Origin: Calothrix sp. NIES-2100
GTDB lineage: Bacteria; Cyanobacteriota; Cyanobacteriia; Cyanobacteriales; Nostocaceae
Reading direction: 5' to 3'
Assembly (NCBI RefSeq): GCF_002368195.1
Contig: NZ_AP018178.1
Span: 2,178,238-2,242,237, forward strand
DNA length: 64,000 nt
The stretch's first letter is position 1, and every line of letters begins with the position of its first letter. Shown here one piece after another: positions 17,491 through 26,179 of the stretch. The notes under the pieces were generated by a model. That model saw only the letters and a list, made by a program, of their open reading frames with translations. It searched no databases and was not told the origin of the DNA. A program made the position numbers and the translations under genes.

Positions 17491-17496
17491 TTCTAT
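17478..17496 (-). pseudogene. Residual 5' end of a LysR gene
   Basis: TCAGATGCCGTAATTCTAT is the reverse complement of the first six codons of the two lysR genes (MELRHL), except that the ATG has become ATA. It sits at the same distance from the operator core as in the intact copies. The rest of the gene is gone. Confidence 0.7.
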
Positions 17497-17507
17497 GAAT
17501 TGTATTT

Positions 17508-17580
17508 GGTATACCTAAAAGTTATAGATGTGATAACTTTTAGGCATTCGACTTGACTGATGTGTTCTATTAACCTAAAT
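17508..17580 (+). promoter_or_regulatory. LysR-type operator-promoter module, site C (nos promoter)
   Basis: The best copy of the module. CCTAAAAGTTAT (17514-17525) and ATAACTTTTAGG (17533-17544) form a perfect 12-bp inverted repeat with a 7-nt spacer, fitting the size of LysR recognition boxes. It is followed by CATTCGACTTGACTGATGTG and TATTAACCTAAATT, shared with site E. The nos start codon is 35 bp downstream. Confidence 0.78.
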
Positions 17581-17614
17581 TTCAGGAGTCTTTTATTTCA
17601 GCGATCGCATCCAG

Positions 17615-20600
17615 ATGAACACCAAACAACTTGGGGAAATATCAGCATCATCAACGGCAACGATTCTGGTTTTTACATCCGATTTTCACTATTTACCTGC
17701 AAAAGAATTTGTCAGTTGGGTGACAACGACTGATCGCTCTGAGGTTTATGGATTCAAACGTTTGGGGGCGTTCGCGCAGCGTGCCGAAGGTATCGCTACT
17801 TCCACAAGCCTAGTTAGTGGTGAGTGGTTCAATTTAAACTTAAATTCTCAAAAGATTTTACCAGAAGAGTTTGACGGTGCTGAAGCGGCAGTAATTTTCA
17901 TTATGCCGACAGACTTATCTGAGGTGGTATCGCTGACTCGTTCCTTGATAGATATCGCGCAAAAGCAGGGGATTCGCCGTTTAGCTTGGGTTGCACCTGC
18001 TTGTCCAAGTGGACAGGTTGGGGAACGCTTGGCCGAAGCCGAAAGCCTAGTACGTGGATTGAATATCGAAACTCTCATCTTACGTCACGCGCCTTTATTT
18101 TCCCAGATGCTGGGGCAGAAAAAGGAATTGAGGTTTCGCCGGACTTTATCCTTACCCCTGGGTACTAGTAGCTTACCTTGGTTAGAGCCAGAAGCGATCG
18201 CCTTTGGTTTATCCAAGTGGTTGCACGGTGAAATCAACAACCAGCCTCCAGAAATCTTAACAGGTTTGAGTCAACTTAGTGGTGCAGATATCGCCTCAGA
18301 AATATCTGCAATCCTGCGACAATCTCTGTCGGCTCAACAATTTGCCCGCTTGCGATTTGACGCCATCGACCTCGATCAAAGTGGACACATTGACGCTCAA
18401 GAGTTGCTTCCCTACCTCTTAGATTTAGGATATAGCCACGATGAATGTCAATCTATCCTAGAACAGGCGGACACAGATGGTAGTGGTACAATTGATTTTG
18501 ACGAATTTGTCTATGGGTTAGAAGCCCATTTAAACCGAATTCTTGCAGATGTGCCTACAGAAGTTCGCTATTTTGATGTCCCAGCATCCGCAGCATTACA
18601 CGATGCAATGGCTCTGGGAATGAATGGCAAAGCAGCCCAATCGCAACTAGATTGGTTGGTGGCATTAAGTGAATCTGGATTAAGCAATCAAGCAGAAGCA
18701 TCAGCCCAATGGTTAGGGCGAAAAACTCTTGACTTGAGACATTGGATTGCTCAACACATTCTAGAACTCATTAACGTCTATATATTGCCGGGACGCGGTA
18801 TTTTAACGATTAGTGAGGGGTTTGTCGCCGAAAAACCAGGAATAATTACACGGCTGCTGCAAGCAAACGATCGCCTGTTAATTGGAGAGCGATCGCTTGA
18901 TGGCGAAATCCTAGAATGGTATTGGGCAGATGAAGATAGCAATAACCTAGAAGAAGTTCGCTATACTCCCGAAAATGGTGGCGAACGCATCCTAAGATTA
19001 AAGGATGGCAAAATTGCTAGTTTATCAGTGCGTGGACGTTGGAGTGGGCGACGATTAGCCATTCAGCTATTTTTTGAAGATCGACTCCTTCCCCGTTGGC
19101 AAGTGGCATTATTCCGCGAGTTAGGAGAACTGCAAATTGAGGAAGTAACGACATCAGGAGCCGATAGCGATATCGTTTGTAATTGTACGAAAACAACCTG
19201 TGGCAAAGTGCGAGAACTGATAGATACAGGTTTAGATTCTTTAGAGGGAATTGTCGAACAAACACAAGTCACAATGATCTGCGGTAGCTGTCAGCCTTTA
19301 GTCGAAGAAATGCTAGGTTCAGCAAATCTGGCTGTTGCAGAACTCGTGAACAAAGAAGATTTGGGGCGGGGGATGATGCGCTTCCAATTTTGCCCAGTGT
19401 ATGAACAAGTCGTGGCTTCAAAACCTGGACAACATCTCTTGATTCAAGGACGGGTGGATGGTTCTTGGGTGACTCGTGCTTATACTTTGAGTTCACCAGC
19501 CGATCAAACTGAGCAGTATGAAATCACGGTGAAACGAGAAGAATTAGGATTATTTTCCCGTTGGTTGTGCGATCGCGCTGATTCAGAAGCTCTATTACGC
19601 ATCTCTGCGCCGAGAGGTGAGTTTTTCTTAGAAGATGAAAACCCCGTCATCTTTTTTGCGGGGGGAATTGGTATCACTCCCGCGATCGCTATGATGCGAA
19701 CTCTGGCGAATCGCGGCGATACCCGCAAATTCCATCTCGATTTTTCAGCCCCCCATGCAGAAGATTTAGTCTTTCTCACAGAACTAGGGCAACTAGTAAC
19801 TACTCACCCGAATTTAAGCTTTACAGTTCGGGCAACTCGCCGGACAGGTAGACTCACACTTGAAGATGTGCAAAACCTTTATCCCTACACAGAAGAAACC
19901 GTTGCCTTTATGTGCGGCCCCGAACCCTTTATGGATGGAGTGCGCAGCTATTTAAAAACAGCAGGTTGGCCGGACTGTGCCATTCGTCAAGAATTATTCT
20001 CCTCGAAACTGAATGAAGAAGGTAACGTTCAAACTGCCATCCCGCAGCGTCCAGCGGTACAACTAGCAGGCGGAATTACACCCATCGAGCAGATGAGCAT
20101 TTACGTCCAACCGATTAATTCCGTTGCCCAAGAAGCCGAGGTTTTCCTCAAGCAATGCTATCTCGAACAAGGTTTAGCAGAAGTTTTCCTCCCTCGTTGG
20201 CAAGAAGTCAAGGAATCAATTGAGCTTACAGGGACTTACGAACATACTTTAGATGAACTAGTTTACGGCACAAAGCTGGCATGGCGTAATAGTAACCGCT
20301 GTTTGGGACGCAACTTTTGGCGCAGTTTGCAACTCCGGGATATGCGCCATTTACAAACCGAGGAGGAGATTTTTCAAACATTAGTCGAACACATTAAGTT
20401 TGCGACTAATAACGGCAATCTGCGCTCGACGATTACGATTTTAAATCCAAATTTAAATATCAAAGTTTGGAACAATTTAATGCTGCGTTATGCTGGGTAT
20501 CGTCAACCAGATGGTAGCATTCTTGGCGATCCTGCCAATGTGGAATTAACAGATCAGGCAATTAAATTAGGTTGGACAAGAGAGTCTAAAACCCGCTTTG

Positions 20601-21226
20601 ATGTCTTACCTTTAATTATCCAAGTAGGAGAAGGGGAACCCAAATTGTTTGAAATTCCCCCAGAAATTATTTTAGAAGTTCCGATTTCTCACCCTCGCTA
20701 TGAATGGTTTGCAGACTTGGATCTGAAATGGTTTGGATTACCTGCTGTTGCTAACATGATGCTGGATATGGGAGGAATTCAATACCCCACACCATTTAAC
20801 GGTTTTTACATGGGTGCAGAAATTGGTGGGCGGAATTTTAGCGATACGTACCGCTACAATATGCTACCGATTATTGCTGAAAAAATGGGTTTAGATAGCA
20901 GCGAAAATATCACGCTGTGGAAAGATTTAGCTTTGGTAGAAATGAATGTGGCTGTGCTGCACTCTTACAAACTGCATGGCGTCAGGATGTTGGATCACCA
21001 TACTCTAACTGATTCCTTTATGCAATTTGTGGATGAAGAGCAAAAATGCGATCGCCACGTTTATGGGGATTGGCGTTGGTTACTTCCACCGCTATCGGGT
21101 TCAACCACTCCTGTTTACCCTTTAGAGTTTGAAAATCGCCTGCTCAAACCCAACTATTTCTATGTCCCAGATCCTTGGGAAAAAGAACCATCTGCTGGTA
21201 AATGTCCGTTTCATCATCAGGCGTAA
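17615..21226 (+). CDS. nos: Self-contained nitric oxide synthase: NmrA-like / EF-hand / [2Fe-2S] / FAD-NAD reductase / NOS oxygenase fusion
   Basis: A 1203-residue protein. Residues 15-215 resemble an NmrA-like NAD(P)-binding domain (AAVIFIMPTDLSEVV, RRLAWVAPA). Two canonical EF-hand loops follow at 252-263 (DLDQSGHIDAQE) and 286-297 (DTDGSGTIDFDE). Residues 310-510 are unassigned. A BFD-like [2Fe-2S] site has C522, C524, C556 and C559 (CxC-x31-CxxC). A ferredoxin-reductase module has RAYTLSS (621-627), GGIGITP (683-689) and CGPEP (767-771). Residues 850-1195 form the NOS oxygenase domain, with heme ligand C896 in WRNSNRCLGR and substrate Glu E1069 in FYMGAEIG. Reductase-before-oxygenase with an Fe-S centre recalls Sorangium NOS. 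It should convert L-arginine to citrulline and NO, perhaps calcium-gated. Confidence 0.88.
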   Translation: MNTKQLGEISASSTATILVFTSDFHYLPAKEFVSWVTTTDRSEVYGFKRLGAFAQRAEGIATSTSLVSGEWFNLNLNSQKILPEEFDGAEAAVIFIMPTDLSEVVSLTRSLIDIAQKQGIRRLAWVAPACPSGQVGERLAEAESLVRGLNIETLILRHAPLFSQMLGQKKELRFRRTLSLPLGTSSLPWLEPEAIAFGLSKWLHGEINNQPPEILTGLSQLSGADIASEISAILRQSLSAQQFARLRFDAIDLDQSGHIDAQELLPYLLDLGYSHDECQSILEQADTDGSGTIDFDEFVYGLEAHLNRILADVPTEVRYFDVPASAALHDAMALGMNGKAAQSQLDWLVALSESGLSNQAEASAQWLGRKTLDLRHWIAQHILELINVYILPGRGILTISEGFVAEKPGIITRLLQANDRLLIGERSLDGEILEWYWADEDSNNLEEVRYTPENGGERILRLKDGKIASLSVRGRWSGRRLAIQLFFEDRLLPRWQVALFRELGELQIEEVTTSGADSDIVCNCTKTTCGKVRELIDTGLDSLEGIVEQTQVTMICGSCQPLVEEMLGSANLAVAELVNKEDLGRGMMRFQFCPVYEQVVASKPGQHLLIQGRVDGSWVTRAYTLSSPADQTEQYEITVKREELGLFSRWLCDRADSEALLRISAPRGEFFLEDENPVIFFAGGIGITPAIAMMRTLANRGDTRKFHLDFSAPHAEDLVFLTELGQLVTTHPNLSFTVRATRRTGRLTLEDVQNLYPYTEETVAFMCGPEPFMDGVRSYLKTAGWPDCAIRQELFSSKLNEEGNVQTAIPQRPAVQLAGGITPIEQMSIYVQPINSVAQEAEVFLKQCYLEQGLAEVFLPRWQEVKESIELTGTYEHTLDELVYGTKLAWRNSNRCLGRNFWRSLQLRDMRHLQTEEEIFQTLVEHIKFATNNGNLRSTITILNPNLNIKVWNNLMLRYAGYRQPDGSILGDPANVELTDQAIKLGWTRESKTRFDVLPLIIQVGEGEPKLFEIPPEIILEVPISHPRYEWFADLDLKWFGLPAVANMMLDMGGIQYPTPFNGFYMGAEIGGRNFSDTYRYNMLPIIAEKMGLDSSENITLWKDLALVEMNVAVLHSYKLHGVRMLDHHTLTDSFMQFVDEEQKCDRHVYGDWRWLLPPLSGSTTPVYPLEFENRLLKPNYFYVPDPWEKEPSAGKCPFHHQA

Positions 21227-21301
21227 ATCATATTAAAATTCAGGATTCAGAAACACTAAAGTTCTGAATCCTGAGTAAATAATTTTCCCTATTATTCATG
21301 A

Positions 21302-21322
21302 GGGCACAACATTGTTGTGCCC
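21302..21322. terminator. Perfect 10-bp hairpin downstream of nos
   Basis: GGGCACAACA and TGTTGTGCCC separated by one base. There is no U-tract, so it may be a dispersed palindrome rather than an intrinsic terminator. The same text forms the outer ends of the element at 54924-55143. Confidence 0.5.
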
Positions 21323-21647
21323 CTACTCATATCTTGCACCTCTACGTACAACCTCAGGTAAAGTCCAAAGATGCGCGATAAAGCTACCTCATTTTTATAG
21401 GTTTTTATCGCTAAATTGAGGGTTTTGGTTTGTTACTGAGTAATAAAATTACATCAATTTTTCTTGGTGCAAGATGTGAGCCTACTCATCTGTCGCATTT
21501 TTTTCAAATTGGTATTAGTTAATTACAGTTTGGATTATAATAAACTTTGTTTGTCAACTACCCAAATGCAGATTTATGAAAATATAATATATTCTGATAT
21601 AAGAAAATAAGAAAGAATTAATTTGGATAATTATTAATATGTTGATC

Positions 21648-21770
21648 GGGAGCATCCCAAATGTGTAAATTGATTTTTTTGTAGTGATGGCTCCCTTGGT
21701 CGCTGACTTGACATTAGAGAGCAAGATGCTCCCACTACAAATTTATTAAAGGTAAAATTGGGATGCTACC
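21648..21770. repeat. MITE-like element 1, copy b
   Basis: A 123-bp element with left end GGGAGCATCCCAA and right end TTGGGATGCTACC (near-perfect inverted termini) and the internal palindrome GAGCAAGATGCTC. It is nearly identical to 10661-10785. Confidence 0.78.
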
Positions 21771-21777
21771 TCTTGAT

Positions 21778-21870
21778 TTACTTCTTCATCAAAAATTTAT
21801 ATAAATTTATTGTGTTCTTGCGGTATATTTTTTTTGAGGTATTCCTTGTCAGACCAATAGTAAGTGTAAG
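21778..21870. repeat. About 90-bp dispersed repeat, copy b
   Basis: Homologous to 13298-13390 (CTTCATCAAAAATTTATATA, then a CGGTATATTTTTT block and CAATAGTAAGTGTAAG). It adjoins the right end of MITE 1 copy b. Confidence 0.55.
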
Positions 21871-22217
21871 CAAACATATTTGTGTTTGTCATACAGGCAT
21901 TGCACATTTTAATAAAAAATTAACTAATTTTTAATCATTTTTTAATCATGAATAAAAGTTAGTTAACAAAGTAATAACTACTGGCTTGAACTACCAAATA
22001 TTCTCCAGTTTTGTTGCAGCTAATTCTTTGATGTTTCAAGATTTTTCTGGTAAATATTAACTGCTTTGACAGCAAAAGCGGTCAATTTAAGCATGAAGTA
22101 TAAAACTATCTACTGATAAAAATGGTAGGAAATGTAGCGATTTTTTAGCCTTCATCCTTTTCAGTGAATTATTCACCAAGTTTTTGATTCCACATGAATA
22201 CTTTTGGAGTAATTTAA

Positions 22218-24731
22218 ATGACATCAAAAAGCAGTAATAAAGTTCCTGACGTCAGCGTTAACGCCACTCCCACAAATCCTGTACCCTTGATTCAGCAAGA
22301 CCTTTACTTTGGACTAGATATTCCCGGAGAAGGAAAGTTATCTGATGCCGAGTTCCAAGCATTCTTAGACAAAGTTATTGCACCCCGCTTCTTCGGCTTG
22401 ACCAAGTTCAATGTTAAAGGCCAAGTCAAGGATGCTAACGGCAAAATTAATAAAGAAAATTCTCGACTCGTCACCATAATTACAGAAGATACACCAGCTA
22501 ACAAAACTGCGATCGCCGAAGTGCGAGCAACTTACAGTCAGCAGTTCAATGGTAAGGGTTCGTTGCAAGTCACCAATGCTGATGACCTGAAAATCAACTT
22601 TGGCCCTGCTGCGGATTTGTTTGACAATTCCGCCACACCCAAGTTGATCGAGGTAGACGCATATTTTGGACGCAACATTCCTGGTGATGGAGAAGTTTCT
22701 CAAAAGCAATTCCAGAAGTTTATCGACAACGTACTTGCACCCAGCGTCCCCGGATTGACGATTTTTAAGGCTCAAGGACAGGTGCGTTCGGCAAACGGGA
22801 GCATCACAAAGGAAAACTCTCAAGTCGTCAAGTTGATTTTAGAAGATACCTTGGCGAATGAAACCGCACTCAGCAATGCGTTGAAAACCTATCAGCAAAA
22901 GTTTAACGGCGCTGGGGAATTAATCGTAGCCAATCAGGATGTCAAAGTTAGCTTTGGCGCAGCCGCCGATTTATTTGATAATTCCGCCACACCTAAGTTC
23001 ATCCAGGCAGATTTATACTTTGGACAGAACGCTCCCGGCGGTGGTAGCATTTCCAAAAATGCGTTTCAGAAGTTTGTCGATCGAGAAATTGCACCACGTT
23101 TCCCTGGCTTAACACAATTTGATGCCAAAGGGGAAGTCAAAAATGCTGCCGGAAAAATCGTCAAGGAAGATTCCCAGGTAATTAGACTGATCTTGCAAGA
23201 TACATTAGCCAATGAAAAAGCCATTAATGATGTTCTCAACGCTTACAAGACCAAGTTTGGTGGCGGAACTCTGGCAGTATTCGATCAAGATATCACTGCC
23301 AGCTTTTCTACCGGACAAACGTCAAATCTAACTAGCGATCAACTGGTTTCCTTTGAACTCCAAGATGTTTTGATTCCTGCACAGTCAGCTATAGCCGATG
23401 TGAGTGTGAATCTCGACTACAAACCAGGATTAGATAATAGTCAGTTCCGCGATATCATCCCAGTTGCGAAGTTTGTCAAAGATAAGCTGGCGAATTCTAA
23501 AAATCCGAATGAATTCTATGAAATCATCAACAAAAATCTCGCTACATCACTGCTGAATAATCGCAGCTTTGATTTAAAATCGGTTCTGGAAGAAGCATCC
23601 ATCACACTGGATGTGGCACCAAATGCAAACATTCCCTTCGCATTTAGCACCACAGTTGCGATCGCTCCTAATGGCAAAACTGATGCATTAGTTTCCTTTG
23701 AACTCCAAGATGTTCTGATTCCTGCACAGTCAGCTGTAGCCGATGTGAGTGTGAATCTCGACTACAAACCAGGAGTAAACAATAATCAGTTTCGCAATAT
23801 CCTTCCAGTGGCTGAGTTTGTCAAGGATAAGCTAACGAATTCTCAAAATCCTGGTGAGTTCTATGAAATCATCAACAAAAATCTCGCTACATCACTGCTG
23901 AATAATCGCAGCTTTGATTTAAAATCGGTTCTGGAAGAAGCATCCATCACACTGGATGTAGCACCAAATGCAAACATTCCCTTCGCATTTAGCACCACAG
24001 TTGCGATCGCTCCTAATGGCAAAACTGATGCATTAGTTTCCTTTGAACTCCAAGATGTTCTGATTCCCGCACAGTCAGCTGTAGCCGATGTGAGTGTGAA
24101 TCTCGACTACAAACCAGGAGTAAACAATAATCAGTTTCGCAATATCCTTCCAGTGGCTGAGTTTGTCAAGGATAAGCTAACGAATTCTCAAAATCCTGGT
24201 GAGTTCTATGAAATCATCAACAAAAATCTCGCTACGTCACTGCTGAATAATAACAGCTTTGATTTAAAATCGGTTCTGGAAGAAGCATCCATCACACTGG
24301 ATGTGGCACCAAATGCAAACATTCCCTTCGCATTTAGTAACACGGTCAAAATCACGACCGATGGCAAAACCGATGAATTGGTTTCCTTTGAACTCAAAGA
24401 TGTTTTGATTCCGGCACAGTCAGGTATAGCCAACGTCACCGTTGATTTAGACTACAAAGCAGGAGTAGACGATAGTGAGTTCCGCGACATCATACCAGTT
24501 GCGAAGTTTGTCAAAGATAGCCTGATGAATTCTAAAAATCCGAATGAGTTCTATGAAATCATCAACAGAAATGTAGCCGAGCATACCTTCTCCAATTTAG
24601 GATTAGCGTCTGTCTTGGACTCCCTGACTATTACATTGGGTGTGGAACCAAATTCAGGTATTCCTTTCCCCTTTACTGACACAGTTACCGTCACCGCAAA
24701 CGGAATTACTCAATCCCACGGGATAATTTAA
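22218..24731 (+). CDS. Repeat protein: three DUF3574 domains followed by four 115-residue repeats
   Basis: An 837-residue protein without signal peptide or membrane segment. Residues 20-375 hold three tandem copies of a domain with DLYFG...PG.G..S...FQ.F.D...APRFPGLT and KEDSQV, which I recognise as DUF3574. From 23343 the protein has four direct repeats of exactly 345 bp (115 residues) starting LVSFELQDVLIPAQS and containing NPNEFYEIINKNLATSLLNN and ASITLDVAPNANIPFAF. The first three are almost identical in DNA, pointing to recent expansion or gene conversion; the fourth has diverged. Function is unknown. It lies between nos and operator site D. Confidence 0.8.
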   Translation: MTSKSSNKVPDVSVNATPTNPVPLIQQDLYFGLDIPGEGKLSDAEFQAFLDKVIAPRFFGLTKFNVKGQVKDANGKINKENSRLVTIITEDTPANKTAIAEVRATYSQQFNGKGSLQVTNADDLKINFGPAADLFDNSATPKLIEVDAYFGRNIPGDGEVSQKQFQKFIDNVLAPSVPGLTIFKAQGQVRSANGSITKENSQVVKLILEDTLANETALSNALKTYQQKFNGAGELIVANQDVKVSFGAAADLFDNSATPKFIQADLYFGQNAPGGGSISKNAFQKFVDREIAPRFPGLTQFDAKGEVKNAAGKIVKEDSQVIRLILQDTLANEKAINDVLNAYKTKFGGGTLAVFDQDITASFSTGQTSNLTSDQLVSFELQDVLIPAQSAIADVSVNLDYKPGLDNSQFRDIIPVAKFVKDKLANSKNPNEFYEIINKNLATSLLNNRSFDLKSVLEEASITLDVAPNANIPFAFSTTVAIAPNGKTDALVSFELQDVLIPAQSAVADVSVNLDYKPGVNNNQFRNILPVAEFVKDKLTNSQNPGEFYEIINKNLATSLLNNRSFDLKSVLEEASITLDVAPNANIPFAFSTTVAIAPNGKTDALVSFELQDVLIPAQSAVADVSVNLDYKPGVNNNQFRNILPVAEFVKDKLTNSQNPGEFYEIINKNLATSLLNNNSFDLKSVLEEASITLDVAPNANIPFAFSNTVKITTDGKTDELVSFELKDVLIPAQSGIANVTVDLDYKAGVDDSEFRDIIPVAKFVKDSLMNSKNPNEFYEIINRNVAEHTFSNLGLASVLDSLTITLGVEPNSGIPFPFTDTVTVTANGITQSHGII
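23343..24731 (+). repeat. 345-bp in-frame tandem repeats (four units)
   Basis: Unit starts are at 23343, 23688, 24033 and 24378, each 345 bp apart. Units 1 to 3 share long identical blocks, including an internal HIP1 site (GCGATCGC). Unit 4 is divergent and ends the gene. Confidence 0.9.
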
Positions 24732-24913
24732 CTCGCGCTTAACAGTTTGACTACTGGGATTTAACTTAAAAGCGTTGACAACTTGATATTGATGTAGGTC
24801 TTGGTTGGGAGTCTACACCAAGGCCTACTGCTTCTATAATTACCTATTTAGGAGCATTGAATGATACTTTAAACACTAAAAAACAGGGGTAAATTTGATT
24901 TGAAATTTCTCTC

Positions 24914-24985
24914 GGCTATACCTAAAAGTTATAAATCTAATGCTTATAAAGCATTGGATTTTAGGGACATGTTTTATTAATCTAT
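24914..24985 (+). promoter_or_regulatory. LysR-type operator-promoter module, site D
   Basis: GGCTATACCTAAAAGTTATA, then AATGCTTATAAAGCATTGGA, a GGACATG block and TTTTATTAATCTATAAATC. It is closest to site E, with which it shares the TGCTTATAAAGCATT dyad. It now precedes only a nitrate-reductase remnant, so it is probably an orphan. Confidence 0.68.
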
Positions 24986-25040
24986 AAATCAGTACATTTA
25001 TCAGAATCCTGTTGTCCCATTCTGCCGTTATCTTTGCAGG

Positions 25041-25178
25041 CATCCTCCACGAGGATTGGCTGAACCACCAGATGCAGATTATCCCTTTGTACTGACCACA
25101 GGTCGTCTCTACGGTCACTGGCACACCCAAACGCGCACAGGTAGGATTGAGAAAACGCGACAGATTTTGTTATGGTAA
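25041..25178 (+). pseudogene. Fragment of a NarB-type molybdopterin nitrate reductase
   Basis: The frame reads HPPRGLAEPPDADYPFVLTTG, then RLYGHWHTQTRTGRIEK, then a stop at 25176. The ADYPFVLTTGR...HWHT.TRTG text is diagnostic of the C-terminal domain of cyanobacterial assimilatory nitrate reductase and relatives. Nothing else of the enzyme is present. A further open stretch (25177-25224, NDPEAPGNWLWGALK and stop) is the tail of an unrecognised gene. Confidence 0.65.
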
Positions 25179-25228
25179 CGATCCTGAAGCCCCTGGTAAC
25201 TGGCTTTGGGGAGCCTTAAAATAAGTTG

Positions 25229-25744
25229 TCACGGATGAATATCGTGTTTTGATCGCAATAAATAACTGCTGGCCGCAATCAAGAGAATTGAAATCGCAAG
25301 ATAGAGCAGATCAAGAGTTGTTGAAATTGGCATTTCTAAGACTTTTTTAAAGAAGCCAACTACAAGTACCATAACAATAACTTTCAAAACTTTGTCTTTT
25401 AACTGATCGAGTGATTTAATTTCCAAAATCTGAATTTCTTCATTCTGCCTGCCAATATCAATTTTTGAGATAAATAATTCATAAATTCCAAAGCTAAATA
25501 TCATTAAAACAATCCCAATTAAGTACATATCAATACCACCAATAATGCCACTGAGGATACTTTTAGCTGTTTCCTCATGTTTAAAATGTAAGTATCCGCT
25601 TAATCCTGAAATAATTTCTGCGCTACCCAATATAAATAAACCTAGTACGCTAAAAACCCCAAACAAGACAGGGACAATCGCCAAAAATCTGACTGTCCAC
25701 AGTGTAGTTTCTACAAAATGCTCTAATTTTTGTTTATGGTTCAT
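25229..25744 (-). CDS. YqhA/UPF0114-family membrane protein
   Basis: A 171-residue protein with about four hydrophobic helices (near residues 12-38, 62-85, 118-136 and 146-163). The ETTLWTVRFLAIVPVLFG start, the GIIGGIDMYLIGIVLMIFSFGIYELFIS core and the SLDQLKDKVLKVIVMVLVVGFFKK block match the UPF0114 (YqhA) family of small inner-membrane proteins. The biochemical role is not established. A PAGE-free cytosolic tail (KIDIGRQNEEIQILEI) separates helices 2 and 3. It is a single gene, divergent from the LysR remnant and fluC. Confidence 0.82.
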   Translation of the reverse strand: MNHKQKLEHFVETTLWTVRFLAIVPVLFGVFSVLGLFILGSAEIISGLSGYLHFKHEETAKSILSGIIGGIDMYLIGIVLMIFSFGIYELFISKIDIGRQNEEIQILEIKSLDQLKDKVLKVIVMVLVVGFFKKVLEMPISTTLDLLYLAISILLIAASSYLLRSKHDIHP

Positions 25745-25820
25745 CTGTTAATTTATTGCTGGTATCGGGATATACATTAGATTATGTAAGTATAATCTAG
25801 AACTCTATCATAATCCTTGA

Positions 25821-26026
25821 TAGTTTGAACAGCCACATGACTACAGTGCTTATGTGAGTTTCAATCCATTAACATGAATTAAAAAGAATATAAAGCTTTA
25901 TTCATTGTCAAGGTTTTTGATTGGAAGACTTAATACGAGTTGTGAAATATAAAGCTGGAGTATAGTAAGGCTGAATCTGAGCTATTTTACGACGGCTACA
26001 AAATATTTAAAATGTCATAATTCCAT
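25821..26026 (-). pseudogene. LysR regulator pseudogene, N-terminal part
   Basis: Aligned with lysR copies 1 and 2, this stretch keeps recognisable blocks: the start codon and MEL (26026 leftwards), then a TGA stop at codon 4, KYFVAV, and the text corresponding to KNLED and VAVQ. An internal deletion of roughly 40 bp and several stops make it non-functional. It is placed relative to operator site E exactly as the intact lysR genes are placed relative to sites A and B. Confidence 0.75.
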
Positions 26027-26036
26027 AATTTTACCG

Positions 26037-26110
26037 GGTATGCCTAAAAGTTATAAGTGCCATGCTTATAAAGCATTAGACTTTACGGACATGTCCTATT
26101 AACCTAAATT
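26037..26110 (+). promoter_or_regulatory. LysR-type operator-promoter module, site E (fluC promoter)
   Basis: GGTATGCCTAAAAGTTATA, then the dyad ATGCTTATAAAGCAT, then TAGACTTTACGGACATGTCC and TATTAACCTAAATT. The last block equals that of site C before nos. It lies 60-70 bp before the first fluC gene. No fluoride riboswitch is recognisable in this leader. Confidence 0.72.
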
Positions 26111-26179
26111 CTTAAGGGTTTTAATATTCGGTAGTTAAATTACTCGTCAGTAGATGTAATTAGCGAAGGAGTGTGTTAC

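Larger units (their letters stand above)
21227..22217. other. Intergenic region with repeats
   Basis: Nearly 1 kb. It contains a perfect hairpin GGGCACAACA-T-TGTTGTGCCC at 21302-21322 (possible nos terminator, and the same sequence as the termini of MITE 2), MITE 1 copy b at 21648-21770 and the 90-bp repeat at 21778-21870. The 350 bp before 22218 hold no gene that I can see. Confidence 0.6.

Noticed and set aside
22365..22823. A 152-residue minus-strand frame opposite the DUF3574 gene
   Set aside because: Antisense shadow without motifs.
26110..26170. Fluoride riboswitch before fluC
   Set aside because: I could not find the conserved crcB pseudoknot pattern; the LysR-type module is the only visible element.
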